Shown here: positions 40,811 through 49,489 of the stretch, piece by piece
How positions within the stretch are numbered: position 1 is the stretch's first letter
Layout: each line of letters starts with the position of its first letter
DNA from: Clostridia bacterium
Lineage (GTDB): Bacteria; Bacillota; DAOUPZ01
Direction: 5' to 3'
DNA length: 64,000 nucleotides
Assembly: GCA_030625885.1 (NCBI GenBank)
Contig: DAOUPZ010000006.1
Coordinates: forward strand, 61,636 to 125,635
Translations under genes and position numbers: made by a program
The notes under the pieces: model-generated
The model's input: the letters and a program-made list of their open reading frames with translations, nothing else
Database searches by the model: none
What the model was told of the DNA's origin: nothing

Positions 40811-42418
40811 ATGTATGATATCGTAGTTATTGGCGGTGGCATTATGGGTACAGCTATTGCTCGGGAACTGGGTCGGTATGACTTATCGGTTTGTCTACTG
40901 GAAAAAGAGGTGGACATAGGGGGAGGGACAAGCCGTTTTAGTAGTGGTATTGTGTATAGCGGCTGTGAATTTCGTCCTAAAAGTATAAAGGCCCAATTAT
41001 GTGTAAGTGGTAATCGTTTATATGAGTCTTTTTGTCAGGAATTAGATGTATCTTATGAACAAAAGGGCGTCTTATTATTAGCGTATTCAGAGCAGCAAGA
41101 AACGAAATTAAACGATTATGTTCGATGGGGAATGGAAAATGGTGTGGAAGTTGAGTGGATTAATGGCGAACGTGTGCGAAGAATGGAACCTAAGCTAAAG
41201 GAAATACCGCAAAAAGCACTATTTGCTCCGGGAGCAGGGGTTGTGGCCGCCTATCAGCTGCCGATCGCCTTAGGAGAAAATGCTTTAGCCAATGGGGTAG
41301 ATATTAAAAGAAATGTTGAAGTTCTTGACATTACTCATGAAAAAGATTTCTCTCTTGTAACCAGCGAAGGTATAGTAGAAGCACAGTATGTTATCAATGC
41401 AGCTGGAACAGACGCTGTAAAAATAAGCCGTTTGGCTGGAATCAATGGTATGGTAGAAGATTATCGTTATGTACAATATCTCTTACTGGATCGTCTTTCT
41501 GATCCGAGTAAGATATTGACTATTTTAGGGGATACGCCACAGGAAATATTACGCTTATTTCCTACAGTAGATGGATACATGATGGTTGGCTTATGGGAGA
41601 CACTAGATAATCGCTGGGAAAAGTTTGGTACAGAAACAACCCAGACGATTTTAAACCGCTTAACTGAAGTGAGTAATAAGATGATGGACCACATAACACC
41701 GGATAAGGTTTTATCTGCTTTTGGCGGCGGATACATAGCAGCGCCGAATGAAGATTTCCTCATTCGTTCGTCATTAAACATCCCAGCGTTCATTGAGGTG
41801 GCTGGGATTGATGATGCAGGCTTAACGGCTGTTCCAACAGTTGGAAAGTATGTCGTTCATTTATTGCAAACAGCAGGCTTGGAAATAAAGCAAAAGAAAT
41901 ATTACAAGAGCCAGAGACAAAATATAAAGAAAAGTTTCATAGATATAAATGAAAAGATGGCAGAAGGAGAAGCTGTTATTACAACAGCAGAACAATTATT
42001 AGATATGGCTCAAGGAAAGCAGGAGGAGATCAGTGAAGCAGTAGATGGGGTAACTTCATCTACCTTCGGAGGAGGCCCTTCTGATTTATGGGAACGCATG
42101 CAGATGATAAAATCCCAACCATCGTATGGAAGAATTATTTGTCAGTGTGAACAAGTAACGGAAAATGAAGTGATTCAGGCGATTCATCGTCCCCTGGGGG
42201 CAAGAAGTGTAGATGGCATTCGAAAGCGTACACGGGCGGGTATGGGAAAATGTCAGGGTGGTTTTTGTACGTCTCACCTTATCCGAATATTAGCACGTGA
42301 ACTGGGTTTGCCTTTATCGGATGTTATTAAAAATGAGGCGGAATCTGTTATGTTGATTAGTGAAAATAAACAAAGCATTATAGCGGGAGAGGATGCTGAA
42401 CATGAGAAACCGGTATGA
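40811..42418 (+). CDS. GlpA-like FAD oxidoreductase with BFD [2Fe-2S] domain
   Basis: Flavoprotein of 535 residues. An N-terminal DAO/GlpA fold (1-375; VVIGGGIMGTAIARELGRY) and a C-terminal BFD-like [2Fe-2S] domain with Cys in IICQCEQVTENEV and GKCQGGFC. This is the layout of anaerobic glycerol-3-phosphate dehydrogenase GlpA and of related hydroxyacid or amino-acid dehydrogenases in anaerobes, so glycerol-3-phosphate is only one possible substrate. An acidic linker of about 60 residues (380-440) separates the two parts. The next gene overlaps by 17 bases; no glycerol uptake gene is nearby. Confidence 0.8.
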   Translation: MYDIVVIGGGIMGTAIARELGRYDLSVCLLEKEVDIGGGTSRFSSGIVYSGCEFRPKSIKAQLCVSGNRLYESFCQELDVSYEQKGVLLLAYSEQQETKLNDYVRWGMENGVEVEWINGERVRRMEPKLKEIPQKALFAPGAGVVAAYQLPIALGENALANGVDIKRNVEVLDITHEKDFSLVTSEGIVEAQYVINAAGTDAVKISRLAGINGMVEDYRYVQYLLLDRLSDPSKILTILGDTPQEILRLFPTVDGYMMVGLWETLDNRWEKFGTETTQTILNRLTEVSNKMMDHITPDKVLSAFGGGYIAAPNEDFLIRSSLNIPAFIEVAGIDDAGLTAVPTVGKYVVHLLQTAGLEIKQKKYYKSQRQNIKKSFIDINEKMAEGEAVITTAEQLLDMAQGKQEEISEAVDGVTSSTFGGGPSDLWERMQMIKSQPSYGRIICQCEQVTENEVIQAIHRPLGARSVDGIRKRTRAGMGKCQGGFCTSHLIRILARELGLPLSDVIKNEAESVMLISENKQSIIAGEDAEHEKPV

Positions 42419-43679
42419 TGTCATTATAATCGGGGGCGGTCCGGCAGGAATGGCAGCAGCTATTGCGGCTCATGAAAATGGGGCGCAAGATATTATTATA
42501 TTAGAACGACGTTTTGAATTAGGAGGTATCTTACATCAATGCATCCATTCAGGCTTTGGATTGCACCGTTTTGGGGAAGAATTAACAGGCCCGGAATATG
42601 CACATCGCTTTATGGAGATGATAAAAAAATATCATATAGAAGCAGCTTGTGATACATCGGTGCTGAAAATATTACCAGGAAATCGTATTCTGATTATTAG
42701 TCCCTATAGTGGAATCAAAATCATATCTGGAAAAGCTGTTGTGATGGCTACAGGATGCCGGGAGCGAAACCGGGGTGGTTTAGGGATTTCGGGTACGCGT
42801 CCTGCCGGTATATTTACGGCGGGTACAGCTCAACAGTTTATAAATCAGTATGGTCATCTGCCTGGTAAAGAAGTTGTCATTTTGGGTTCCGGTGATATTG
42901 GTTTAATTATGGCACGACGCTTAATGCTGGAAGGGGCATTGGTGAAAGGTGTGATAGAGGTAAAATCATTTTCAAGTGGGCTAAAGCGTAATGTTGTTCA
43001 ATGTTTAAATGATTTTAATATTCCTTTGCTATTAAACCACTCGGTTATTGAAATTCATGGAAGGAAAAGAGTGACGGGGGTAACCGTTGTCAGAATGGAT
43101 GATACAGGGAACCCAATAGCTGATTCCATTTACGATATACCTTGTGATACGCTTGTGTTATCGGTTGGACTGCTTCCAGATCATAAATTACCTCTTAATA
43201 CAGGGATTAAAATTGATCATCATACAGGCGGACCGATTGTAAACCAGTGGATGGAAACGTCTACGCCTGGGATTTTTGCTTGTGGGGACGGGGTGTATGT
43301 ACATGATTTGGTGGATGATGTAACCGCTGAAGGAGAAATGGCAGGTCGTCATGCTGCACTTTTTGCGAAGGATCCGTGGGTGTTTGAGCATAGTATGGCT
43401 GCAATTACGCCTGGGGAAGGGGTTCAATTTTGCATCCCCCAGATTATGAGTTCAAATAGTGACGAAAGTTTTCGAATATTTTTACGTCTCGAAGAAAAAT
43501 TTTCTTCAGGTCAATTGGTTGTTAATCAGGATGGGAAAAAGATTTTTACCTTCTCAAAGGGGAATGCTTTTCCGGGAGAGATGATTTCCATAAGATTACC
43601 CAAAGAAAAATTGTTACCCCCAAAAGATACCGCGTCCTTATTAACAATTTCGATGATAGAAAGAGGGGAAAACAAATGA
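42402..43679 (+). CDS. NAD(P)/FAD-dependent oxidoreductase, partner of the GlpA-like protein
   Basis: Flavoprotein of 425 residues. Two dinucleotide-binding motifs (YDVIIIGGGPAGMAAAIAA at the N-terminus, EVVILGSGDIGLIMARRL near 155) and the FAD-closing TPGIFACGDGVYVHDLVDDV. Such proteins pair with GlpA-like subunits and pass electrons between FAD, Fe-S and NAD. The DUF1667 protein that often follows is absent. Start ATG 42402 has GGGAGAGG 9 bases upstream, inside the preceding gene. Confidence 0.82.
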   Translation: MRNRYDVIIIGGGPAGMAAAIAAHENGAQDIIILERRFELGGILHQCIHSGFGLHRFGEELTGPEYAHRFMEMIKKYHIEAACDTSVLKILPGNRILIISPYSGIKIISGKAVVMATGCRERNRGGLGISGTRPAGIFTAGTAQQFINQYGHLPGKEVVILGSGDIGLIMARRLMLEGALVKGVIEVKSFSSGLKRNVVQCLNDFNIPLLLNHSVIEIHGRKRVTGVTVVRMDDTGNPIADSIYDIPCDTLVLSVGLLPDHKLPLNTGIKIDHHTGGPIVNQWMETSTPGIFACGDGVYVHDLVDDVTAEGEMAGRHAALFAKDPWVFEHSMAAITPGEGVQFCIPQIMSSNSDESFRIFLRLEEKFSSGQLVVNQDGKKIFTFSKGNAFPGEMISIRLPKEKLLPPKDTASLLTISMIERGENK

Positions 43680-44245
43680 TTGCTTATACCTATAAAGAGG
43701 GGCTATATTTAAATATTACCAATCGATGTCCGAATCGGTGTACATTTTGTGTGCGCCAATATCAAGATGGTGTTGGTGGACACAACTTAATTTTAAAAGA
43801 AGAACCGACCATTGCAGAGATATTAGCAGCTGTAGAGGAATACCCTGATTACGATGAAATCATTTTTTGTGGTTATGGGGAACCCACCTGTCGCTTGGAT
43901 GTCATATTGAATGTGGGACGTGAGTTGAAAAAGAGAGGTTGTCATCTACGCTTAAATACAAATGGGCAGGGAAATCTAATTAATGGATATAATATCGTGC
44001 CTGATCTTGGAGAAGTTATTGATTATATATCCATTAGTCTTAATGCTCAGGATGCTGAAACTTACCATGAAATTTGTCAGTCAGATTATGGAAGGGAAGC
44101 TTATAGTGAACTGCTTCATTTTATTGAAGAAAGCATTAAGCATATTTCTCATGTTCGTTTAACAGTTGTGGCTGTACCGGGTGTAGATATAGAAGCTTGC
44201 CATGCAATTGCAGAAAAATTTCAAATAGATTTAATGGTGCGATAG
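43676..44245 (+). CDS. TatD-associated radical SAM protein (TIGR04038 type)
   Basis: Radical SAM protein of 189 residues. The N-terminal cluster motif is NRCPNRCTFCVRQ (CX3CX2C), followed by EIIFCGYGEPTCRLD and LRLNTNGQGNLI. The short length and sequence match the family usually found next to tatD nuclease genes. Here no tatD is adjacent; it overlaps the FAD oxidoreductase gene by ATGA and closes that operon. The reaction is unknown. Confidence 0.82.
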   Translation: MIAYTYKEGLYLNITNRCPNRCTFCVRQYQDGVGGHNLILKEEPTIAEILAAVEEYPDYDEIIFCGYGEPTCRLDVILNVGRELKKRGCHLRLNTNGQGNLINGYNIVPDLGEVIDYISISLNAQDAETYHEICQSDYGREAYSELLHFIEESIKHISHVRLTVVAVPGVDIEACHAIAEKFQIDLMVR

Positions 44246-44246
44246 A

Positions 44247-44274
44247 TAAAAACAGGACTTTTTTCCTGTTTTTT
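44247..44274 (+). terminator. Intrinsic terminator of the FAD oxidoreductase operon
   Basis: AAAAACAGGA and TCCTGTTTTT pair around a T-rich loop and run into more T. Confidence 0.85.
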
Positions 44275-44357
44275 CATTTTATACCCGTAAAAGTATACTT
44301 TATGCGTATGCTATAACAAAGGAAGTCACAAATAAAAAATGAGCAGGAGGAGAAAAA

Positions 44358-45743
44358 ATGAAATTCAAAAAAGGATTAACGTCTATGCTGGTTGTTGTAT
44401 TCTTGTTTAGTTCTTTAGGGGTTGGTTTTGCAAAACCCAAATTTAAGGAGCACGTCCCCCCCGGATTAGCTAAAAAGATGGTAAAAACGCAAGTGCGTGA
44501 GAGGGTACGTGCTTTTGGAGATATTGAAGGGTATAAATGGGCGGAAAAAGCCATAGAAAAAATGTATAATAAAGGTGTTATTAAAGGAGAAAGTGCAAAA
44601 AACTTTGCGCCTAAGCGTCCCGTCACCAAGCTAGAAGCAATTATTATGGCTCTGCGCGTTATGGGATGGGAAGATGATGCACTAACAAAATTAGAGATTC
44701 CTGATAAATACAAAGGGGAAGCCGTAGCGGAGTGGGCTAAAGGTTATGTTGCGTTAGCAGTGGAAAAAGACATATTAGATGAAGTTGATTTATTGGAGTT
44801 CCGTACCAATCAACCTGCAAAACGATCTGATGTTGCCAAGTATATTGTACGGGCAATCGATTTGGAAAATAAAGCGGAGGATCATATGAATGATGTATTA
44901 GACTTTGTTGATTACCCCGCTATTCCTGTAGGTGCAATCGGATACATTTACCTGGTGAATGACATGGGTTTGATGATTGGAAGTCCTGATGGAACTTTCC
45001 AACCCAATAAGCCGGTAACCCGTGCAGAAATGGCCGTATTGATTGATCGTTTAGATGGTAATGTGGATAACGAGATTGATTCCAACGAAAAGGTAGGAAT
45101 GGTAACGGATATAGATGTAGACGATTTAACCATTACGTTAGATATCAATGACAGAGAAAAAACGTATGATATTTTAGAGAATACTCCCGTGTATCAGGAT
45201 AAAGAATATTTTGATTTAGATGATGTGGAAGAGGGATATGTAGTTGAACTATTATTGAATAATGATGGAGAAGTATGTTTTTTGGTTATTAAAGAAGCCA
45301 AAGCTATTAAAGATGAGGAAAAAACAGGTGTTGTAATGGACATAGATGTAGAAGATTTAACCGTTACATTATATATTAATAGCAGCGAAAAAACGTATGA
45401 TCTTTTAGAAGATACATTAGTTTATGAAAAAGATGAACGTATTGAACTAGAAGATGTTGAAATAGGGAACTATATTCGATTAGTACTAAACGATGATGGA
45501 GAAGTCATAACGTTAATTATTCTTAATGAAGAGGAAAAGACAGGTGTTGTAACGGACATAGACGTAGAAGACTTAACCATTACATTAGATATCAATGATA
45601 ATGAAATTACGTATGATTTATTAGATGATACACTCGTGTATGAGGATGAAGAATACTCTGATTTAGAAGATATCCAAGAGGGGTGTTTAGTTGAATTATC
45701 CCTTGATGAAGAAGGAAATGTGAGGTTTTTGATTATTAAATAA
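44358..45743 (+). CDS. S-layer homology protein with three acidic C-terminal repeats
   Basis: Secreted cell-surface protein of 461 residues. Signal peptide 1-25 (MKFKKGLTSMLVVVFLFSSL, cleaved after FA). Three SLH modules at about 51-103, 114-170 and 183-235; the third is clearest (DMGLMIGSPDGTFQPNKPVTRAEM). Residues 246-461 hold three very acidic units of 72-77 residues, each starting G(M/V)V(T/M)DIDV(D/E)DLT(I/V)TL. They look like small beta domains and may bind Ca2+; that is a guess. SLH modules attach proteins to secondary cell-wall polymer or, in Negativicutes, to the envelope. The gene stands alone, with GCAGGAGGAG before its ATG. Confidence 0.87.
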   Translation: MKFKKGLTSMLVVVFLFSSLGVGFAKPKFKEHVPPGLAKKMVKTQVRERVRAFGDIEGYKWAEKAIEKMYNKGVIKGESAKNFAPKRPVTKLEAIIMALRVMGWEDDALTKLEIPDKYKGEAVAEWAKGYVALAVEKDILDEVDLLEFRTNQPAKRSDVAKYIVRAIDLENKAEDHMNDVLDFVDYPAIPVGAIGYIYLVNDMGLMIGSPDGTFQPNKPVTRAEMAVLIDRLDGNVDNEIDSNEKVGMVTDIDVDDLTITLDINDREKTYDILENTPVYQDKEYFDLDDVEEGYVVELLLNNDGEVCFLVIKEAKAIKDEEKTGVVMDIDVEDLTVTLYINSSEKTYDLLEDTLVYEKDERIELEDVEIGNYIRLVLNDDGEVITLIILNEEEKTGVVTDIDVEDLTITLDINDNEITYDLLDDTLVYEDEEYSDLEDIQEGCLVELSLDEEGNVRFLIIK

Positions 45744-45766
45744 GCTATATGTAATGCAATAAAAAA

Positions 45767-45867
45767 TTTACATTACAGGTTTGCAGGAAAAGCGAAGGAA
45801 AGATGGGGACATTCCGCGAGGTACGAGTGGTGTGTCCCCATGTTGCCAGAGCCATTCTAAATGTAAA
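45767..45867 (+). ncRNA. Structured repeat, copy 1 (possible RNA element or REP-like repeat)
   Basis: Nested stems: outer TTTACATT/AATGTAAA (45767-45774, 45860-45867), middle ATGGGGACA/TGTCCCCAT (45803-45811, 45833-45841), inner CCGC/GTGG (45814-45817, 45827-45830) with the loop GAGGTACGA, and the conserved shoulder TGTTGC. Copy 2 at 62029-62129 keeps all three stems despite base changes. It lies between the SLH gene and sigI. Confidence 0.6.
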
Positions 45868-46057
45868 AACTTTAATACAATTTATATAATAATGCTTAAA
45901 CAAAATCATGTTTTAAATGTATCGTTTATTGTAATTAATCCCATAAAACCAAATAGCTACCAAAGGGTAGCTGTTTGGTTTTGGAAGGACTTGAACTTTT
46001 AAAAGGGAAATTATAAGATATATGTTTTGATTGATATACAGAAAAGGGTGAGGTACT

Positions 46058-46795
46058 TTGTTAAAAGGACTATTTGGATCTAAAAGAAGAGAAAAACAGG
46101 ATATCTCTTCTCGTATCCAAAATATTCAGAATGGTGATGACGATGATCGAGAAGCATTTATTCAAGAGTACAAACCCTTCATTCTTAAAAATTTGAGTCA
46201 GATTACGCATCGTTTTATAGAGATTGAAAACTCAGAAGAATATAGCGTGGGGCTTATGGCGTTTAATGAAGCTATTGATCGATATGACCCACAGCTATCT
46301 TCTTCATTCATTGGTTTTGCCGCCCAGGTTATACGCAGTCGTATCTATGACTATTATCGTAAAGAAAAGAAAGAGAAAAAATGTGTTTCTCTTTCCTTAT
46401 ATGATGATGAGGGAAACCATAAACCATTTATAGATTATTCACATCAAAAAAGGGTAGAAACGCGTTTGGAATTATACGAATTTTCGCAAGGATTAGGGCC
46501 TTATCATATTTCATTAGAGGACTTGGTGCAAAAAGCGCCCAAACATATTGATACTCGTTTGCAATCGGTTCAGGTTGCGAAAACGATTGTTGATAACCCT
46601 CATTTGTCTCAGCAATTGCGCAACAAGAAAACGCTTCCTATAAAGGATTTGATTGATATATTACCAGTAGGAAAGAAAATGTTAAATCGTAATCGGAAAT
46701 TTATTATTGCTATTTGTGTGATACTCTGGGGTGATTTAACAGAACTCAAATCATATGTAGAAGGACTGCTTACGCTAAAAGAGGTGGAAAAATGA
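46058..46795 (+). CDS. sigI: RNA polymerase sigma-I factor
   Basis: Sigma factor of 245 residues of the SigI family (heat and cell-envelope/polysaccharide response in Bacillus and clostridia). Seen: REAFIQEYKPFILKNLSQIT, SVGLMAFNEAIDRYDPQLSSSFIGFAAQVIRSRIYDYYR (region 2), and a C-terminal part with KKTLPIKDLIDILPVGKKMLNRNRKFIIAICVIL (SigI-specific region 4 substitute). The start is TTG 46058 after AAAGGGTGAGG. The stop overlaps the rsgI start by 4 bases, as is usual for this pair. Confidence 0.92.
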   Translation: MLKGLFGSKRREKQDISSRIQNIQNGDDDDREAFIQEYKPFILKNLSQITHRFIEIENSEEYSVGLMAFNEAIDRYDPQLSSSFIGFAAQVIRSRIYDYYRKEKKEKKCVSLSLYDDEGNHKPFIDYSHQKRVETRLELYEFSQGLGPYHISLEDLVQKAPKHIDTRLQSVQVAKTIVDNPHLSQQLRNKKTLPIKDLIDILPVGKKMLNRNRKFIIAICVILWGDLTELKSYVEGLLTLKEVEK

Positions 46796-47871
46796 AGCAA
46801 AAAGGGATTATATTAAAATTTAAAAAAAGTTGTGCAATTATTATGACAGATACCTGTGAATTCTATGAGATTAAACGTTTGCCGGGAATGAATGCAGGCG
46901 AGGAAATTGAATTTGTGCCTGATGATATTCTTCCGCAGCGTATGAAGCTTAATAAAAAAAGTGGGACTTTGGTGGCTTGTCTTTTGATTTTTGTTTTGAT
47001 GAGTATGGTATTGTTCCAAACGTATGTTTTTAATGGTCAAACTTATGCATATGTAAGCGTAGATATAAACCCCAGTATTCAAATGGCTGTAGATGCAGAC
47101 AAAAATGTAATGAAGGTTTGGGGTTTAAACGAGGATGGGAAAGAAATTATTCGCGATGTAAATTTACTAAAAAAGCCAGTGGAGAAAGCCGTTGAAGAGA
47201 TTGTAAGTTCAGCTGTAGAAAAACATTATATTGATTATGAAAAAGAAAATTTTATTTTGATTGGTGCTGTGCCTGCTATAGAACGTGTTGAAGCAGAAGA
47301 TATTGGTGCATTATCAGTAAGACTTAAAGCGGTTTCGCAAAAGGCGTTAGAGCATAAAAAACAAAAAGCGGAAGTAGAGGCTATTGCGTCTGTCTCACGG
47401 CAATATGAAAAAGCAAAAAAGAAGAAGATGTCCATTGGTAAATATATTTTGAAGCAGCAGGTAGATTCAGATATGCCTTCAGTCCTATCAGTACAGGATG
47501 GAGAAGAGTCTGATGAGAAAAAATCAGTAAAGATTCTTTATGATGATTATCGCCAAGAACAACAGAAAAAGAAATCACATCAGGGTAAAGAAAAAGATGT
47601 TCCTCGTATCATTTTCCCTAAAGAGGATACCCCCAAAAAAGGTGGTTCTCATGAAGGAGATAAACAGGGGGAAGACCAAATACCCAAAAAACAGCAGCAG
47701 AAAAATACAAATGACATTAATCAACAAAAAGAGAAGGAAAGCAAAAAATTACATCAACAGGGTAAAATAGTTGGAAATAATGATTTAAAGAAACACAAAG
47801 AAGTTCAAGATAAAGTTAGAGAAGAAATTCCAAAAAAGAATAAGGAAAATGAAAACAATAAACGGCGGTGA
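46792..47871 (+). CDS. rsgI: Anti-sigma-I factor RsgI-like membrane protein
   Basis: Protein of 359 residues. The N-terminal RsgI anti-sigma domain (1-50, GIILKFKKSCAIIMTDTCEF) binds SigI in the cytosol, a single membrane helix spans about 58-80, and an extracytoplasmic domain begins YAYVSVDINPSIQM. Asn93-Pro94 is the position where RsgI proteins autocleave before regulated proteolysis. The C-terminal 110 residues are Lys/Gln/Glu-rich low complexity with no carbohydrate-binding module, so the signal is unclear. It overlaps sigI by ATGA. Confidence 0.88.
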   Translation: MKQKGIILKFKKSCAIIMTDTCEFYEIKRLPGMNAGEEIEFVPDDILPQRMKLNKKSGTLVACLLIFVLMSMVLFQTYVFNGQTYAYVSVDINPSIQMAVDADKNVMKVWGLNEDGKEIIRDVNLLKKPVEKAVEEIVSSAVEKHYIDYEKENFILIGAVPAIERVEAEDIGALSVRLKAVSQKALEHKKQKAEVEAIASVSRQYEKAKKKKMSIGKYILKQQVDSDMPSVLSVQDGEESDEKKSVKILYDDYRQEQQKKKSHQGKEKDVPRIIFPKEDTPKKGGSHEGDKQGEDQIPKKQQQKNTNDINQQKEKESKKLHQQGKIVGNNDLKKHKEVQDKVREEIPKKNKENENNKRR

Positions 47872-48019
47872 TTACCGTCGTTTATAATCAATATTGGTGA
47901 AAAAGGAGATAATTCCTCCATTATATGCAATTATGAGTAATTATAGTAGAAATAGAGAGGATATTTATCCTTTTGTGCCGTATACATACTAATAAGCATA
48001 TAACGAGGAGGCGTTATTT

Positions 48020-49120
48020 TTGAGCCATAACGTGAAGCCCAGTTCAGAACATTTAGAAATACTTTGGGATATAACCAAACTACTTCAGACTTCTGGTGAC
48101 TTGCAGCAATTATTAGATATGGCACTGACACAGGCTATGAAAGCGGTTAGGGCAGAAGCGGGAACTTTGTGGTTAAACGATGTTGAAAATGAAGGATATA
48201 TGTATCCTGCTGTTGCAAAAGGACCAAAAGCAGATGGTCTAAAGGGGTTAAAACTGAAAATCGGTCAGGGATTAGCGGGTTGGGTGGCAGAAAATGCGAA
48301 ACCTCAGTTAATTAGTGACGTGAGCAATGATGAACGGTGGGCTAATAAGTTTGATCAATCTACCGGGTATAAAACATATTCTTTGCTATGCGTGCCATTG
48401 GTTACACAGACGACTTGTATTGGATGTTTGCAAATGGTTAATAAGCATGATAATGAATTGTTTGATGAAGATGATTTAAACTTATGCCAGGCACTGGCAG
48501 GCATAATTGCTATTACTGTGGAAAACAGCCGTTTGTTTGCTGATTTAAAAATGATGTTTAAAAGTTTTTTGTTAACGCTTTCTTCTGCCTTAGATGCGCG
48601 CGATCCTTATACACGTGGTCATTCTGAACGCGTGAGTGAGAACAGCCTTAAGATTGGTAAAGCGCTTGGGCTTTCGACTGAAAAATTGGAAATATTGGAA
48701 CGGGCAGCATTGCTTCATGATATTGGAAAGATGGGAGTAAGAGATAGTATTTTATTAAAAGAGGCGCCTTTAGATGATGAAGAATTTGGCATCATGAAAC
48801 AACATCCGGATATTGGACGGAAAATACTTCAGGATGTTCAACCGGAACACTTGTTTAAAGAAATATCTCAGGGGACCGCATACCATCATGAGCGTTTTGA
48901 TGGTAAAGGCTATCCATTTGGTATTAAAGGAGATGAGATACCCTTAATTGCGCGAATTATTGCCGTAGCAGATACCTTTGATGCTATGACCAGTGATCGT
49001 CCTTATCGTAAGGGATTGCCTGAAGATGTGGCAATAGAGGAAATAAAACGATGTTCCGGTACCCAGTTTGATTCAGAGTTGGCAGAAATCTTTATATCTC
49101 ATATAAGAAACGAGGAATGA
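48020..49120 (+). CDS. GAF and HD-GYP domain phosphodiesterase
   Basis: Cytosolic protein of 366 residues. A GAF domain (about 22-165; AEAGTLWLNDVENE, KLKIGQGLAGWVAE, LLCVPLV...IGCLQMVNK) senses a small ligand. The HD-GYP domain (about 185-350; RGHSERVS, LLHDIGK, YHHERFDGKGYP, ADTFDAMTSDRPYRKG) should hydrolyse c-di-GMP. TTG start with AGGAGG 8 bases upstream. It is the second HD-GYP protein in the window. A degenerate DUF3307 remnant follows. Confidence 0.9.
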   Translation: MSHNVKPSSEHLEILWDITKLLQTSGDLQQLLDMALTQAMKAVRAEAGTLWLNDVENEGYMYPAVAKGPKADGLKGLKLKIGQGLAGWVAENAKPQLISDVSNDERWANKFDQSTGYKTYSLLCVPLVTQTTCIGCLQMVNKHDNELFDEDDLNLCQALAGIIAITVENSRLFADLKMMFKSFLLTLSSALDARDPYTRGHSERVSENSLKIGKALGLSTEKLEILERAALLHDIGKMGVRDSILLKEAPLDDEEFGIMKQHPDIGRKILQDVQPEHLFKEISQGTAYHHERFDGKGYPFGIKGDEIPLIARIIAVADTFDAMTSDRPYRKGLPEDVAIEEIKRCSGTQFDSELAEIFISHIRNEE

Positions 49121-49122
49121 TT

Positions 49123-49306
49123 ATGACTTTATTTGATTGGTTTGGTCATCATACTTCTGTTTCATATGATTTTAGATAAACGTCCGGTTGTTCACTGGTG
49201 GGGTAAAAATATCACTAAATCCCCTGATGTTTTTTGGTTACAAATCATGATAGATCAAGTTTTTCATTTATTAGTGCTTGTATGGGTCATATATGTGTTT
49301 AGTTAA
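49123..49306 (+). pseudogene. DUF3307-like remnant
   Basis: A start-like fragment MTLFDWFGHHTSVSYDFR (49123-49179) is followed in another frame by 46 codons (49166-49306) ending DVFWLQIMIDQVFHLLVLVW, which resembles the C-terminal DQxxHLLVL helix of DUF3307 membrane proteins. The middle of the domain is missing, so I read it as an internally deleted gene. It begins 3 bases after the GAF/HD-GYP stop. Confidence 0.5.
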
Positions 49307-49318
49307 AGTAAGGTCATA

Positions 49319-49345
49319 AATATCTGCCTCAGGCAGGTATTTTTT
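49319..49345 (+). terminator. Intrinsic terminator after the GAF/HD-GYP gene
   Basis: ATATCTGCC and GGCAGGTAT pair (one wobble) around TCA and run into seven T. Confidence 0.85.
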
Positions 49346-49489
49346 TATTTACAAAACAATCCATTTGTTCACTTATTTGTTAAAGCACGATCTTTTCAGG
49401 TTAGTCATATTCTAAGAAGAGAAAAATAAATTGGTTATATAGGAGAAGAGAATATGAATGCATGGTTATGCTTACAGAGGAGGCAAAAT

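Noticed and set aside
45781..46002. Open frame starting MQEKRRKDGDIPRGTSG
   Set aside because: It lies in repeat copy 1, has no ribosome-binding site, and the frame breaks upstream in copy 2.
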